From Streptomyces blattellae (GTDB lineage: Bacteria > Actinomycetota > Actinomycetes > Streptomycetales > Streptomycetaceae), in the NCBI RefSeq assembly GCF_009709555.1, contig NZ_WJBG01000158.1, positions 62,001 to 126,000 on the forward strand: 64,000 bases of DNA, given 5' to 3'. Numbering within the stretch: the first letter of the stretch is position 1; each line of letters begins with the position of its first letter. Under the pieces are notes generated by a model. The model ran no database searches. It saw only the letters and a list, made by a program, of their open reading frames with translations, and was not told the origin of the DNA. Shown here in pieces: positions 35,380-45,097 of the stretch. The position numbers and the translations under genes are program-made.

Positions 35380-36666
35380 TCAGGTACGGGTACCGGCCGC
35401 CTCGTCCGGCTCAAGCCGCTGCGCGTGATCGCGTCGTGGGAGCAGGAGCGGGGTGGCCAGCAGCAGGAGACCGGCGATCGCGATCGCGGTGCGGGTGCCG
35501 GTGAGGGCGGCCAACAGGCCCCATACGGCGGTCATGGCCGCGGTGGTGGCCTTGCCGGTGATCGACCATGCCGACAGGGTGCGGGCGACGCGCTTCTTGG
35601 GGGTCAGATCGAGCCGGTAGGTGGCGAGCACCGGGTTGAACACACCGATGCAGATGATCAGCCCGAACTCGACGACCATGACGAGGACGAGCCCGGCCGT
35701 GCCGGGGCCGACGAAGGCCAGCCCCAGTGGCCAGCAGGCGCGCAGCCCCCCGGCGATGAGCATCATCCGGTGCCGGCCGAACCGGGCGACCAGCGGGCGG
35801 GCCAGCCGTGAGCCGATCAGGCCGCCTGTGCAGGGCACCGCGAAGGCGAGGGCGTACTGCCACGGCGCAAAGCCGAGCGGGCCGAGCATGAGAACGGCGA
35901 GCAGTGGCGCGGGCGCCATGATCAGGCTGTTGACCAGGAGCGTGTTGAGGAACAGCGGGCGCAGGGCGGGGTGGGCGAGGATAAAGCGCCAGCCGTCCAG
36001 CAGATCGCCCGCGCGCAGCCGTGGTGCGCCGTCGCGCACAGGTTGCGGCTCCTTACCGCCTATGGCACGGATCCCCGACGCGGAGAGCAGATAGCTCACC
36101 GCATCGGCCGTCACGGTCGTCACTGGGCCGAACAGCCCGACCGCGGCCCCGCCGAGCGGCGGTCCCAGCATGGTGGCGGTCCAGGTGGTGGACTCGAAGC
36201 GCCCGTTGGCGACGAGCAGGTCCTGCGGCTCTATGAGGCTCTTCAGAAAGGCCCCGCTCGCCGCGATGAAGGCGATGTCGGCTGCGGCGACGACAACCGA
36301 CACCACCACGAGCTGGGCGAAGGAGAGCAGGCCGAGTGCGTATGCCGTGGGGATGCTCAGCAGCGCCGTGAACCGCACCAGGTCCATCGCGATCATCACC
36401 GGCCGTTTGCGGCGGAACTCCACCCACGGACCGAGTGGTATCGCTACGACCGCCCCCACGGCCAACCCTGCGGCGGCCAGCAACGCCACCTGCGTCGGAC
36501 CGGCGTCCAGGACGAGGATCGCGATCAGACGGAAGGCGTCGAAGGCGAAAAAGGTGCCGAAGGTGCTGACCGCGTATGACGCCCAGAGCCATCCGAACCG
36601 CCGATCCAGCACGCCCTCGGACCTCCTCGCGCGAGGATCGAACGGCCTCGCCTCGACCGGCGCCAT
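35380..36666 (-). CDS. MFS transporter, enterobactin-exporter-like (MFS_3)
   Basis: About 428 residues with 12 predicted helices and the cytoplasmic loop GPWVEFRRKRPVMIAMD after helix 2. Likely a drug or siderophore exporter; the substrate cannot be told. Start ATG 36666 (MAPVEARPF) is approximate, as no strong ribosome-binding site is visible. It is convergent with the HisC-like gene (stop codons 5 bp apart) and divergent from cydA. Confidence 0.85.
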   Translation of the reverse strand: MAPVEARPFDPRARRSEGVLDRRFGWLWASYAVSTFGTFFAFDAFRLIAILVLDAGPTQVALLAAAGLAVGAVVAIPLGPWVEFRRKRPVMIAMDLVRFTALLSIPTAYALGLLSFAQLVVVSVVVAAADIAFIAASGAFLKSLIEPQDLLVANGRFESTTWTATMLGPPLGGAAVGLFGPVTTVTADAVSYLLSASGIRAIGGKEPQPVRDGAPRLRAGDLLDGWRFILAHPALRPLFLNTLLVNSLIMAPAPLLAVLMLGPLGFAPWQYALAFAVPCTGGLIGSRLARPLVARFGRHRMMLIAGGLRACWPLGLAFVGPGTAGLVLVMVVEFGLIICIGVFNPVLATYRLDLTPKKRVARTLSAWSITGKATTAAMTAVWGLLAALTGTRTAIAIAGLLLLATPLLLPRRDHAQRLEPDEAAGTRT

Positions 36667-36726
36667 CCAAGCGTGAGGACGGTGGATGGGGCAAACGAGG
36701 GGCAACGGCCGCTCGGCTGGGCGGAT

Positions 36727-36740
36727 GTTTCACGTGGAAC
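36727..36740. promoter_or_regulatory. parS: parS-like site, one mismatch
   Basis: GTTTCACGTGGAAC, the same variant as at 28110, between the MFS gene and the cyd operon. Confidence 0.7.
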
Positions 36741-36746
36741 AGGGGT

Positions 36747-36772
36747 TGTCGTCCACCGTGTCGTGGACGACA
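36747..36772. promoter_or_regulatory. Perfect 10-bp inverted repeat, candidate operator
   Basis: TGTCGTCCAC, 6-nt spacer, GTGGACGACA. It lies 80 bp upstream of the MFS start and 40-60 bp before the cyd promoter, so it could serve either. Each arm carries a DnaA-box-like core (CGTCCAC). Confidence 0.45.
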
Positions 36773-36784
36773 GGGGGACCCCCT

Positions 36785-36814
36785 TGCGGACAGTCGAATC
36801 GAGTGGGTCATAAT
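36785..36814 (+). promoter_or_regulatory. Probable promoter of cydABCD
   Basis: TTGCGG (36785-36790) and CATAAT (36809-36814), 18 bp apart. The start of transcription would fall at about 36821, just before or inside the Rex operator. Confidence 0.5.
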
Positions 36815-36824
36815 TGCTTGTGAA

Positions 36825-36840
36825 TGTGAACGCGTTCACA
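36825..36840. promoter_or_regulatory. Rex operator (ROP) of the cyd operon
   Basis: TGTGAACGCGTTCACA, a perfect 16-bp palindrome matching the Streptomyces Rex site TGTGAACGCNTTCACA. Rex senses the NADH/NAD+ ratio and represses cyd when oxygen is plentiful. Position over the expected transcription start fits repression. Confidence 0.93.
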
Positions 36841-36924
36841 AGCGCGGCCGGTTAATCCCGATATGCGCGGAACGAGCGAGGCAAACCGCCGCTGTGACCA
36901 CGGCGACGTAAGGAGACCGACGAC

Positions 36925-38433
36925 GTGGACCTGGCTTTGGCGCCGGAGACTTTGGCGCGATGGCAGTTCGGCATCACCACCGTCTACCACTTCCTGTTCG
37001 TCCCGCTGACGATCTCGCTGGCCGCCCTCACGGCCGGCCTGGAGACCGCCTGGGTGCGCACGGAGAAGGAGAAGTACCTCAAGGCGACCAAGTTCTGGGG
37101 CAAGCTCTTCCTGATCAACATCGCGATGGGTGTGGTCACCGGCATCGTGCAGGAGTTCCAGTTCGGCATGAACTGGTCCGACTACTCGCGCTTCGTCGGT
37201 GACATCTTCGGCGCCCCACTCGCCTTCGAGGCTCTGATCGCGTTCTTCTTCGAGTCGACCTTCATCGGCCTGTGGATCTTCGGCTGGGACAAGCTGCCGA
37301 AGAAGATCCACCTGGCCTGTATGTGGATGGTCTCGATCGGCACGATCCTGTCGGCGTACTTCATCCTGGCGGCCAACTCCTGGATGCAGCACCCGGTCGG
37401 CTACAAGATCAACGAGGAGAAGGGACGGGCCGAGCTCACCGACTTCTGGTTGGTGCTGACCCAGAACACCGCACTCGCCCAGGCCTTCCACACGCTGTCC
37501 GCCGCCTTCCTCACCGGCGGTGCCTTCATGGTCGGCATCTCCGCCTTCCACCTGCTCCGCAAGAGGCACATCCGGGAGATGAAGACCTCGCTTCGGCTCG
37601 GTCTGGTCACCGTCGCGGTCGGCGGCCTGCTCACCGCCGTCAGCGGCGACACACTCGGCAAGATCATGTACGAGCAGCAGCCGATGAAGATGGCCGCCGC
37701 CGAGGCGCTCTGGGACGGCGAGGCACCGGCACCCTTCTCGGTCTTCGCCTACGGCGATGTGGAGAAGGGTCACAACAAGGTCGCCATAGAGATTCCAGGC
37801 CTGCTGTCCTTCCTCGCCAAGGACGACTTCAGCTCGTACGTGCCCGGCATCAACGACGTCAACAAGGCCGAGCAGGAGCAGTTCGGGCCCGGCGACTACC
37901 GGCCCAACATCCCGGTCGCCTACTGGGGCTTCCGCTGGATGATCGGCTTCGGAATGACGTCCTTCACCATCGGCCTGGTCGGACTCTGGCTGACCCGCAA
38001 GAAGTTCATGCTGCCGCAGCACCTGAGGGTGGCCGATGACGAGGTGCCGCATCTCGTGCTGTTCCGGAAGAAGCCCCTCGGCCCGACGCTCACCAAGTGG
38101 TACTGGCGCATCGCGATCTGGACTCTGGCCTTCCCGCTGATCGCCAACTCCTGGGGCTGGATCTTCACCGAGACGGGCCGTCAGCCGTGGGTCGTCTACG
38201 GCGTCCTGCAGACCCGTGACGCGGTCTCCCCCGGCGTTTCCCAGGGCGAGATCCTCACCTCGATGATCGTCTTCACCTCCCTGTACGCCATCCTCGCCGT
38301 CATCGAAGTCAAGCTGCTCGCGAAGTACGTCAAGGCCGGCCCGCCCGAGCTCACCGAGGCCGACCTGAACCCGCCCACGAAGATCGGCGGCGACTCCCGT
38401 GACGCCGACAAGCCGATGGCCTTCTCGTACTAG
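36925..38433 (+). CDS. cydA: Cytochrome bd oxidase subunit I
   Basis: 502 residues. It carries quinol oxidation and the haems b558, b595 and d in the membrane. RWQFGITTVYHFLFVPLTI (about 12-30) has the N-terminal His ligand and GRQPW (about 418-422) is the family hallmark. The Q loop is of the short type. GTG 36925 has AAGGAG 10 bases upstream. First gene of cydA-cydB-cydCD, high-affinity respiration under low oxygen. Confidence 0.96.
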   Translation: MDLALAPETLARWQFGITTVYHFLFVPLTISLAALTAGLETAWVRTEKEKYLKATKFWGKLFLINIAMGVVTGIVQEFQFGMNWSDYSRFVGDIFGAPLAFEALIAFFFESTFIGLWIFGWDKLPKKIHLACMWMVSIGTILSAYFILAANSWMQHPVGYKINEEKGRAELTDFWLVLTQNTALAQAFHTLSAAFLTGGAFMVGISAFHLLRKRHIREMKTSLRLGLVTVAVGGLLTAVSGDTLGKIMYEQQPMKMAAAEALWDGEAPAPFSVFAYGDVEKGHNKVAIEIPGLLSFLAKDDFSSYVPGINDVNKAEQEQFGPGDYRPNIPVAYWGFRWMIGFGMTSFTIGLVGLWLTRKKFMLPQHLRVADDEVPHLVLFRKKPLGPTLTKWYWRIAIWTLAFPLIANSWGWIFTETGRQPWVVYGVLQTRDAVSPGVSQGEILTSMIVFTSLYAILAVIEVKLLAKYVKAGPPELTEADLNPPTKIGGDSRDADKPMAFSY

Positions 38434-38453
38434 GCCGAGGGAGCTGCACAGTC

Positions 38454-39473
38454 ATGGAACTTCACGACGTCTGGTTCGTCCTCATCGCCGTCCTGTGGAC
38501 CGGCTACTTCTTCCTGGAGGGGTTCGACTTCGGAGTCGGCATCCTCACCAAGCTGCTTGCACGGGACCGGCCCGAGCGGCGGGTGCTGATCAACACCATC
38601 GGCCCCGTCTGGGACGGCAACGAAGTGTGGCTGCTCGCGGCGGGCGGCGCGACCTTCGCAGCCTTCCCCGAGTGGTACGCCACACTCTTCTCCGGGTTCT
38701 ATCTGCCTCTGCTGATCATCCTGGTCTGCCTGATCGTGCGGGGCGTCGCCTTCGAGTACCGGGCGAAGCGGCCCGAGGAGAACTGGCAGCGCAACTGGGA
38801 GACCGCGATCTTCTGGACCTCCCTGATTCCCGCGTTCCTGTGGGGCGTGGCCTTCGGCAACATCGTGGGGGGCGTGAAGATCGACCAGGACTTCGAGTAC
38901 GTCGGCAGCCTCTGGGACCTGCTCAACCCGTACGCCCTGCTCGGTGGTCTGGTGACACTGACGCTGTTCACCTTCCACGGTGCGGTGTTCACGGCGCTCA
39001 AGACCGTCGGGGACATCCGGGTGCGGGCACGGAAGCTGGCGCTGCAAGTCGGTCTGATCACCGCCGTGTTGGCGTCGATCTTCCTGCTCTGGACGCAGGT
39101 CGACAGCGGCGACGGCCAGAGCCTGGTCGCCCTGATCGTGGCGGTCGCCTCCCTGGTCACGGCGCTGGCGGCGAATCAGGCCGGGCGGGAGGGCTGGTCG
39201 TTCGCGCTGTCCGGGCTCACGATCGTGGCCGCCGTGGCGATGCTCTTCCTGTCGCTCTTCCCGGACGTCATGCCGTCCTCGCTCAATGAGGACTGGAGCC
39301 TCACGGTCACCAACGCATCGTCGAGCCCCTACACGCTGAAGATCATGACCTGGTGTGCGGCGATCGCCACGCCGATCGTGGTGCTCTACCAGTCGTGGAC
39401 GTACTGGGTGTTCCGCAAGCGCATCGGCACACAGCACATCGCCGCCGACGCAGCTGCCGGAGCAGTGCACTGA
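38454..39473 (+). CDS. cydB: Cytochrome bd oxidase subunit II
   Basis: 339 residues, eight or nine helices. MELHDVWFVLIAVLWTGYFF and LEGFDFGVG near the start, then GPVWDGNEVWLL, are classic CydB blocks. Begins 20 bp after cydA with GGGAG upstream. Partner of CydA. Confidence 0.96.
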   Translation: MELHDVWFVLIAVLWTGYFFLEGFDFGVGILTKLLARDRPERRVLINTIGPVWDGNEVWLLAAGGATFAAFPEWYATLFSGFYLPLLIILVCLIVRGVAFEYRAKRPEENWQRNWETAIFWTSLIPAFLWGVAFGNIVGGVKIDQDFEYVGSLWDLLNPYALLGGLVTLTLFTFHGAVFTALKTVGDIRVRARKLALQVGLITAVLASIFLLWTQVDSGDGQSLVALIVAVASLVTALAANQAGREGWSFALSGLTIVAAVAMLFLSLFPDVMPSSLNEDWSLTVTNASSSPYTLKIMTWCAAIATPIVVLYQSWTYWVFRKRIGTQHIAADAAAGAVH

Positions 39474-39489
39474 GTCCGAATTGGGGCGT

Positions 39490-39503
39490 GTTTCACGTGA
39501 AAC
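39490..39503. promoter_or_regulatory. parS: parS site, perfect
   Basis: GTTTCACGTGAAAC, 16 bp after the cydB stop. Flanking bases extend it into an imperfect hairpin (39484-39509) that could also weaken transcription into cydCD. Confidence 0.93.
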
Positions 39504-39580
39504 AAGCCCGAGTGCCCCACTGAGTCCTATGTGCTCCGTGAGCTACATGAGCCCCATGAGACCTCTTGGGAAGAGGGTGT

Positions 39581-39594
39581 GTTTCACGTGAAAC
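39581..39594. promoter_or_regulatory. parS: parS site overlapping the cydCD start
   Basis: GTTTCACGTGAAAC. The GTG at 39588-39590 in its centre is the likely start codon of cydCD. Confidence 0.93.
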
Positions 39595-42500
39595 CGATCG
39601 ACCCGCGACTGCTTAGGTACGCCCGCGCCACCCGGCTCTTCCTGCTGGCCGTCGTCGGCCTGGGCGCTGTCGGAGCGGCGCTGGTCATCGCGCAGGCGAT
39701 GCTCATCGCCGAGGTGGTGGTCGGTGCGTTCCAGCACGGGCTGTCGGTCGGTGAACTGAGCACTCCTCTGCTGCTGTTGGTGGCTGTCGCGGTCGGGCGA
39801 GCCGCTGTCGCCTGGCTCACCGAGTTGTCTGCCCATCGGGCGAGTGCGGCGGTGAAGTCGGAGCTGCGCGGGCGGTTGCTGGAGCGGGCCGGGGCGCTCG
39901 GGCCCGGCTGGCTGAGCGGGCAGCGGACCGGCTCCCTGGTCGCGCTTGCCACCCGCGGAGTGGATGCCCTCGACGACTACTTCTCGCGCTATCTACCGCA
40001 GTTGGGCCTGGCCGTCGTCGTCCCTGTCGCGGTGCTGGCCAGGATCGTGACCGAGGACTGGGTCTCTGCCGCGATCATCGTCGGCACCCTGCCTCTCATC
40101 CCGATCTTCATGGTGCTGATCGGCTGGGCCACGCAGTCCCGGATGGACCGTCAGTGGCAGCTGCTGTCCCGGCTGTCCGGGCACTTCCTGGACGTCGTCG
40201 CGGGGCTGCCCACCTTGAAGGTGTTCGGGCGGGCCAAAGCGCAGGCCGACTCGATCCGGCGCATCACCGGCGAGTACCGGCAGGCGACCATGAGTACTCT
40301 GCGGATCGCCTTTCTCTCATCCTTCGCTCTGGAATTGCTTGCCACGATCTCGGTGGCCCTGGTCGCGGTGACCATCGGCATGCGGCTCGTCCATGGCGAG
40401 ATGGATCTCTACATCGGCCTGGTCATCCTGGTGCTCGCGCCCGAGGCGTATCTGCCGTTGCGACAGGTGGGGGCGCGATATCACGCGGCGGCGGAGGGTC
40501 TTGCCGCCGCCGAGGAGATCTTTGCGGTGCTTCAGACGCCGGTGCCGCCGTCGGGCACCGCTGCTGTACCGGCCGGCCCTGTGCGTTTCGACGGCGTCAC
40601 GGTCCGATACCCCGGGCGGTCCGTGGACGCCGTTTCCGACGTGTCCTTCGCCGTCGAGCCCGGAGAGACAGTCGCACTCGTCGGGCCGAGCGGTGCGGGC
40701 AAGTCGACGCTGCTGCACGCCCTTCTGGGGTTCGTACGGCCCACTGAGGGGCGTGTGGCGCTCGGGGGAGTGGATCTCGCCGAAGTCGACCTGGAGGAGT
40801 GGCGGTCGCGCATCGCCTGGGTGCCGCAGCGGCCTCATCTGTACGCCGGGACGATCGCGGAGAACGTACGGCTGGCGCGTCCCGACGCGGACGACATGGA
40901 CGTACTGCAAGCGCTTCGGGACGCGGGCGCCCTGGAGTTCGTGGACGCGCTGCCCCAGGGCCTGGACACCCTGCTCGGCGAGGACGGAACCGGGCTGTCC
41001 GCCGGGCAGCGGCAGCGGCTCGCGCTCGCCCGGGCGTTCCTGGCGGACCGGCCCGTGCTGCTGCTCGACGAGCCGACGGCCGCGCTGGACGGGGAGACCG
41101 AGGGCGAGATCGTGTCGGCGGTGCGCCGCCTGGCGATGGGGCGGACGGTGCTGCTGGTGGTGCACCGGCCGGCATTGCTGGCGGTCGCGGATCGAGTCGT
41201 GCGGCTGGAAGAGGCAACGGCGTACGCTCCCGTGGAGGTCACGTCCAAGGGAGCGGCGGCCCAACGCATCGAGGAAGCGGCGGCGGACGACCGCGCTGCG
41301 GAGCCGGAGACAGAGTTCTCGACGCCGGTCGGCGGCGTTCTGGCCCGTGTCCGCGCCATGGCCCGCGCCCACCGCGGACGTCTCGCACTCGCCCTGCTGC
41401 TCGGAAGCCTCGCCCTCGGCAGCGCCGTCGGGCTCATGGCCACCTCCGGGTGGCTCATCTCCCGGGCCTCGCAGCAACCGCCCGTGCTGTATCTGATGGT
41501 CGCGGTGACGGCGACGCGGGCCTTCGGGATCGGCCGCGCCGTCTTCCGGTATGCCGAGCGGCTGGTGTCGCACGACGCCGTGCTGCGGATGCTGGCCGAT
41601 ACGCGGGTCGCCGTGTACCGGCGACTGGAGCGGCTGGCGCCCGCCGGGCTGCGCCGGACCCGACGGGGCGACCTGCTGTCGCGGCTCGTCTCCGACGTGG
41701 ACGCGCTGCAGGACTACTGGCTGCGCTGGCTGCTGCCCGCCGGTGCCGCCGTCGCCGTGTCCGCTGCCTCGGTCGGCTTCACCGCCTGGCTGCTGCCCGA
41801 GGCCGGGGCCGCTCTCGCCGTAGGGCTGCTGGCAGCCGGCGCCGGTGTCCCGCTGCTCACCGGGGCCGTCGCCCGGCGGGCGGAGCGCAGGCTGGCCCCC
41901 GCCCGAGGAGTGCTGGCCACCCGCGTGGCCGATCTGCTCACCGGCACCGCCGAGTTGACTATCGCCGGCGCGCTGCCCGCACGTACCGCCGGGGTACGGC
42001 GGGCCGACGGCACACTCACCCGGATCGCCTCCCGCGCCGCCACCGCCACCGCGCTGGGTGACGGACTCACCGCGCTCGTCTCCGGCCTGACCGTCGCAGC
42101 CACTGCCCTCGTGGGCGCCGAGGCGGTCGCCGACGGCCGCCTCGGCGGCATTGCCATGGCCGTCGTCGTCCTCACCCCGCTGGCCGCCTTCGAGGCGGTG
42201 CTCGGTATGCCGGTGGCCGTGCGGTTCCGGCAGCGGGCACGCCGGAGCGCCGAGCGCGTGTACGACGTGCTGGACGCGCCCGAGCCCGTACAAGAGCCGG
42301 AGCGGCCCCGGCAGGCGCCCGCGTCGCCGTTCCCGGTGGTCGTCAAGGGGCTGGCCGCCCGGCACCCGGGGCAGGAGCGGGACGCCCTCGCCGGCCTCGA
42401 CCTGACGCTGGCGGAGGGGCGCCGGATCGCCGTGGTCGGCCCGTCCGGGTCCGGCAAGACCACCCTCGCGCAGGTGCTGCTGCGGTTCCTGGACGCGGAC

Positions 42501-43079
42501 GCGGGCTCATACACGCTGGGCGGCGTGGACGCGGGTGCGCTGGACGGCGACGACGTACGGCGGCTGGTCGGGCTGTGTGCCCAGGACGCGCACCTCTTCG
42601 ACAGCTCGGTGCGGGAGAACCTGCTGCTCGCCAGGAAGGACGCCACCGAGGGCGAACTGCGCGACGCCCTGGAGCGGGCCCGGCTGCTGGACTGGGCCGA
42701 GAGCCTGCCCGATGGGCTCGACACCCTGGTCGGCGAGCACGGGGCGCGGCTGTCCGGCGGGCAGCGGCAGCGGCTCGCGCTGGCCCGTGCGCTGCTCGCC
42801 GATTTCCCCGTCCTGGTGCTCGATGAGCCCGCCGAGCATCTCGACCTGCCGACCGCGGATGCGCTCACCGCCGATCTGCTGGCCGCCACCGAGGGCCGTA
42901 CGACGCTGCTCATCACGCATCGACTGGCCGGTCTGGAGACGGTGGACGAGGTGATCGTGCTGGAGGAGGGGCGCGTGGCGCAGCGCGGCACGTATGCGGA
43001 GCTGGCCGTGGTGGAGGGGCCGCTGCGGCGGATGGCGGAGCGGGAGGCGGAGTCGGAGCTGCTGGCAGGCGTGCACTAG
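39588..43079 (+). CDS. cydCD: Fused CydD-CydC ABC exporter for cytochrome bd assembly
   Basis: About 1163 residues, twice the usual length: one polypeptide carries both half transporters. CydD half: six helices, Walker A GPSGAGKST (about 366-374), signature LSAGQRQRL. CydC half from about residue 590: helices, Walker A GPSGSGKTT, signature LSGGQRQRL, LDEPAEHLD. In other bacteria CydDC exports glutathione and cysteine and is needed to assemble cytochrome bd. Streptomyces commonly has this fusion. GTG 39588 gives MKPIDPRLLRYAR; AAGAGG is 11 bases upstream, and GTG 39579 is another option. Confidence 0.93.
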   Translation: MKPIDPRLLRYARATRLFLLAVVGLGAVGAALVIAQAMLIAEVVVGAFQHGLSVGELSTPLLLLVAVAVGRAAVAWLTELSAHRASAAVKSELRGRLLERAGALGPGWLSGQRTGSLVALATRGVDALDDYFSRYLPQLGLAVVVPVAVLARIVTEDWVSAAIIVGTLPLIPIFMVLIGWATQSRMDRQWQLLSRLSGHFLDVVAGLPTLKVFGRAKAQADSIRRITGEYRQATMSTLRIAFLSSFALELLATISVALVAVTIGMRLVHGEMDLYIGLVILVLAPEAYLPLRQVGARYHAAAEGLAAAEEIFAVLQTPVPPSGTAAVPAGPVRFDGVTVRYPGRSVDAVSDVSFAVEPGETVALVGPSGAGKSTLLHALLGFVRPTEGRVALGGVDLAEVDLEEWRSRIAWVPQRPHLYAGTIAENVRLARPDADDMDVLQALRDAGALEFVDALPQGLDTLLGEDGTGLSAGQRQRLALARAFLADRPVLLLDEPTAALDGETEGEIVSAVRRLAMGRTVLLVVHRPALLAVADRVVRLEEATAYAPVEVTSKGAAAQRIEEAAADDRAAEPETEFSTPVGGVLARVRAMARAHRGRLALALLLGSLALGSAVGLMATSGWLISRASQQPPVLYLMVAVTATRAFGIGRAVFRYAERLVSHDAVLRMLADTRVAVYRRLERLAPAGLRRTRRGDLLSRLVSDVDALQDYWLRWLLPAGAAVAVSAASVGFTAWLLPEAGAALAVGLLAAGAGVPLLTGAVARRAERRLAPARGVLATRVADLLTGTAELTIAGALPARTAGVRRADGTLTRIASRAATATALGDGLTALVSGLTVAATALVGAEAVADGRLGGIAMAVVVLTPLAAFEAVLGMPVAVRFRQRARRSAERVYDVLDAPEPVQEPERPRQAPASPFPVVVKGLAARHPGQERDALAGLDLTLAEGRRIAVVGPSGSGKTTLAQVLLRFLDADAGSYTLGGVDAGALDGDDVRRLVGLCAQDAHLFDSSVRENLLLARKDATEGELRDALERARLLDWAESLPDGLDTLVGEHGARLSGGQRQRLALARALLADFPVLVLDEPAEHLDLPTADALTADLLAATEGRTTLLITHRLAGLETVDEVIVLEEGRVAQRGTYAELAVVEGPLRRMAEREAESELLAGVH

Positions 43080-43354
43080 CCGCGTGGTGATCCGCTCGGA
43101 TCTCCGTCGCACATGCACCCCGGAACGGCGGTGGTGCGACGGCGGTGTGCAGGCGCCGCATTGCGGGATCCCCCGTGCCGTGCTCCGTCCGCAGCAATGC
43201 GTCCCGCATGCGCACGACTTGAACGGGCCCGGAGCCGCAGCGGCGCGTCACGATCGCTGACATGCGCTCACCTCGTGACCGGGGCTGGGGTACGGGGGCG
43301 GGCTCCAGTGCTGACCGTGGCTCGTGTAAGAGGCGTGCGCCTGGATGACGCCCG

Positions 43355-44242
43355 TTACACCCGCTCCGCCAGCATCTGCTCGATCACGATCGCCACCCCG
43401 TCCTCGTTGTTGGCGACCGTCTGTCCCGACGCGGCCGCGATCACATCCGGGTGCGCATTGCCCATCGCGTACGACTGGCCCGCCCAGGTGAGCATCTCCA
43501 CGTCGTTCGGCATGTCCCCGAACGCGACGACCTCCTCGTGCGAGATGCCGCGCTCGGCACAGCACAGGGCGAGCGTGCTGGCCTTGGAGACACCTGGGCC
43601 GCTGAGCTCCAGCAGGGCGCTGGGGCTGGACCGGGTGACGTTGGCACGGTCGCCGACAGCGAGACGGGCGAGGGTGAGAAAGGTGTCCGGATCGAGCTCG
43701 GGGTGGTACGCCAGGATCTTGAGCACCGGCTCATCGGCACCGGGACCGTCCGCAGCCAGCAGGTGCTCGGCCGGCGCCAGATGGTCCGGGACCTCCATGT
43801 GCAGCTTCGGGTAGTCGGGCTCCTGGTGGAAGCCGTACGTCTGCTCGACCGCGTACAGCGTGCCGGGCGCCGCGTCACGCAGCAGTCGTACGGCGTCCAG
43901 CGCGTTGTGCCTGGTCAGCTCCCGCACCTTCACGAACCGGTGGGCACCGGCGTCGCCGTGCAGGTCGACCACTGCGGCGCCGTTGCCGCAGATCGCCAGG
44001 CCGTGGCCATGGACGTGGTCGCTGACCACCTCCATCCAGCGGGCCGGGCGGCCGGTGACGAAGAAGACCTCGATGCCGGCCTCCTCGGCGGCGGCCAGAG
44101 CGGCGACCGTACGCGGGGAGACCGACTTGTCGTCGCGCAACAGAGTGCCGTCGAGATCGGTCGCGATCAGGCGCGGCGGGACAGTGGATGCCGGGGTCTC
44201 GGGCTGTCTGGTCGCTGAGGTCACCCGGCCATTCTCGCGCAT
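43355..44242 (-). CDS. HAD phosphatase of the Cof/IIB type
   Basis: 295 residues. Motif I is DLDGTLLRDD (nucleophile Asp), motif II is the Thr in FFVTGR, and motif III/IV is VVAFGDMPNDVEML with a Lys in GVSKAST. The large C2B cap between motifs II and III fits Cof-type sugar or cofactor phosphatases. A paralogue lies at 62932-63735. ATG 44242 and GTG 44224 are both possible starts. Confidence 0.85.
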   Translation of the reverse strand: MRENGRVTSATRQPETPASTVPPRLIATDLDGTLLRDDKSVSPRTVAALAAAEEAGIEVFFVTGRPARWMEVVSDHVHGHGLAICGNGAAVVDLHGDAGAHRFVKVRELTRHNALDAVRLLRDAAPGTLYAVEQTYGFHQEPDYPKLHMEVPDHLAPAEHLLAADGPGADEPVLKILAYHPELDPDTFLTLARLAVGDRANVTRSSPSALLELSGPGVSKASTLALCCAERGISHEEVVAFGDMPNDVEMLTWAGQSYAMGNAHPDVIAAASGQTVANNEDGVAIVIEQMLAERV

Positions 44243-44337
44243 ATGCCTGCACGGCCGTGCGAGACTCCGCACATGTGAGTGATGACGGCTCTCGCCGCAC
44301 CCTTGTGCCCACCGTGCCCCGCTGTCGTAGCGGCGGT

Positions 44338-45084
44338 TCAGAGCAGCTGCGCTTGCGCCTCCATGGCGATCTGCTCGAAGACCTTCTCGTCGGCGGCGAA
44401 GTCCGAGTCGGGGATGGGCCAGTGGATCACGATCTCGGTGAAGCCCAGCTCCAGGTGCCGACCCGCGAAGTCCACGAACGCGTCGAGCGACTGCAGCGGG
44501 CGGCCACGGTCCGGGGTGAAACCGCTGAGCAGGATCTTGTCCAGCCCGGACACATCACGGCCGAGGACGGCACACGCGTCGGCGAGCTTCTCCACCTGCC
44601 CACGAATGGCTTGAATCGACTGTTCAGGAGTGCCGTTCTCGTACAGCTTGGGGTCGCCGGTGGTCACCCAGGCCTGTCCGTGCCGAGCGGCGAGCCGCAG
44701 CCCGCGCGGCCCGGTGGCGGCGACTGCGAACGGCAACCGGGGCCGCTGCACACAGCCGGGGATGTTGCGCGCCTCGTGCGCCGCGTAGAAGTCGCCCTCG
44801 TAGGACACCGTGTCCTCGCTCAGCAGCCGGTCGAGCAGCAGTACGAACTCAGCGAACCGGTCGCCACGCTCGCGCGGCGTCCAAGGCTCCTGACCGAGGG
44901 CGGTGGCGTCGAAGCCGGTACCGCCGGCACCGATGCCGAGGGTGACGCGTCCGCCCGAGATGTCGTCGAGGGAGATCAGCTCCTTGGCGAGGGTCACCGG
45001 GTGCCGGAAGTTCGGCGACGTGAACTTGTGCCTTCGGGCTTCCTGGTCTGGATGGTCTCTCTGACGGCTCACGGTCGCGGTCAT
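44338..45084 (-). pseudogene. C-terminal two thirds of an LLM-class oxidoreductase, cut off from its N-terminus
   Basis: From TSPNFRHPVTLAKELISLDD onward this is a luciferase-like (bacterial luciferase/F420) oxidoreductase: GRVTLGIGAGG, GRVTLG, RPRLPFAVAATGP, LRLAARHGQAWVT. The first 75 or so residues of the family are missing and are replaced by 21 unrelated codons (45084-45024). The missing N-terminus is found at 52065-52279 on the same strand. The break coincides with a 7-bp direct repeat. The chimeric frame might still be translated, but the flavin barrel would lack its first strands. Confidence 0.85.
45017..45023. repeat. Left copy of the 7-bp direct repeat
   Basis: GACGTGA, identical to 52065-52071, at the exact break in the LLM gene. 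Confidence 0.7.
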
Positions 45085-45097
45085 GTCTCGGTCAGGT

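Noticed and set aside
39490..39594. Reading the two parS copies as operators of the cyd genes
   Set aside because: The 14-mer is the ParB site and recurs at many unrelated genes; cyd control is well explained by the Rex operator upstream.
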